Source: Verrucomicrobiales bacterium (lineage in GTDB: Bacteria > Verrucomicrobiota > Verrucomicrobiia > Limisphaerales > Palsa-1400). Taken from it: 5,543 nt of DNA. Below, piece by piece: positions 5,387-5,543 of this stretch (its first letter is position 1; each line of letters opens with the position of its first letter). The translations under genes were made by a program, and so were the position numbers. A model generated the notes under the pieces. That model saw only the letters and a program-made list of their open reading frames with translations. It ran no database searches and was not told the DNA's origin. The stretch lies in NCBI GenBank assembly GCA_028293405.1, contig JAQGOW010000601.1, positions 1 through 5,543 on the forward strand, in the 5' to 3' direction.

Positions 5387-5543
5387 CGATGGACGCGATC
5401 ATGGCGAATCTGTTCCAAATCCTGGGCGTTATCGGCCTGGTTTTGGCGAACGGATTTTTTGTGGCGGCGGAGTTCGCATTTGTTCGGTTGCGCGATACGC
5501 AGCTTGATGGGCTCGTTGCGAAAGGGCATCGGCGTGCGCGCCT
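5383..5543 (+). CDS. Third DUF21 (CNNM/CorB family) membrane protein, N-terminal fragment cut by the window edge
   Basis: A frame opens at GTG 5383, whose GTGA overlaps the stop of the preceding gene, and stays open to the last base (53 full codons visible). The translation has a hydrophobic helix, LFQILGVIGLVLANG at residues 10-24, then FFVAAEFAFVRLRDTQLDGL and AKGHRRAR, a textbook start of a DUF21 hemolysin/CNNM protein: the NGFFVAAEFA motif at the end of helix one with the conserved Glu (residue 30), followed by the basic cytoplasmic stretch. The strong GAGGTGA at 5372-5378 favours GTG 5383; ATG 5389 (MDAIMANLF) in the same frame is a possible alternative. Overlap with the preceding gene suggests translational coupling in one operon. 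CBS and CorC_HlyC domains are expected downstream but are not visible here. Confidence 0.82.
   Translation, partial: MTMDAIMANLFQILGVIGLVLANGFFVAAEFAFVRLRDTQLDGLVAKGHRRAR

Overview
The window looks like chromosomal DNA from an environmental bacterium of the Verrucomicrobia/PVC type. This is inferred from the first gene: it encodes the C-terminal part of a large surface or secreted protein with a LamG-like domain and a tail ending in '..NRFYRMRIIP', a style I associate with verrucomicrobial extracellular proteins. GTG starts and weak or absent Shine-Dalgarno sites at several genes fit but do not prove this. No tRNA, rRNA, CRISPR array, transposase or integrase was seen.

Layout, all genes on the + strand. 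(1) Bases 3-1158: 3' end of the large exported-type protein gene. Its reading frame is broken at about 897-906, where the sequence looks as if one CT unit of a short CT repeat has been lost; the C-terminal 84 codons continue in another frame. (2) 1159-1271: a G-rich intergenic stretch with an inverted repeat and G-quadruplex potential. (3) 1272-3077: a complete ABC exporter half-transporter (membrane domain plus ATPase). (4) 3147-4373: a complete CNNM/CorB/CorC-type membrane protein (DUF21, CBS pair, C-terminal CorC_HlyC domain). (5) 4400-5386: a second, shorter relative with DUF21 and a CBS pair but no CorC_HlyC domain. (6) 5383 to the window edge: the start of a third DUF21 protein, overlapping the stop codon of the second by GTGA.

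The three DUF21 genes are packed as an apparent operon: a 26-nt gap bridged by a nine-codon mini-ORF, then a short overlap. Members of this family with known function handle divalent cations, mainly Mg2+, so a multi-subunit, nucleotide-sensing cation transport or efflux complex is a reasonable inference, not something the sequence proves. The ABC exporter lies 69 nt upstream with no visible terminator between, so it may be co-transcribed, but a functional link is unproven. The most notable points are the DUF21 triplet with unequal domain content, the mini-ORF bridge, and the CT-repeat frameshift in the surface-protein gene.
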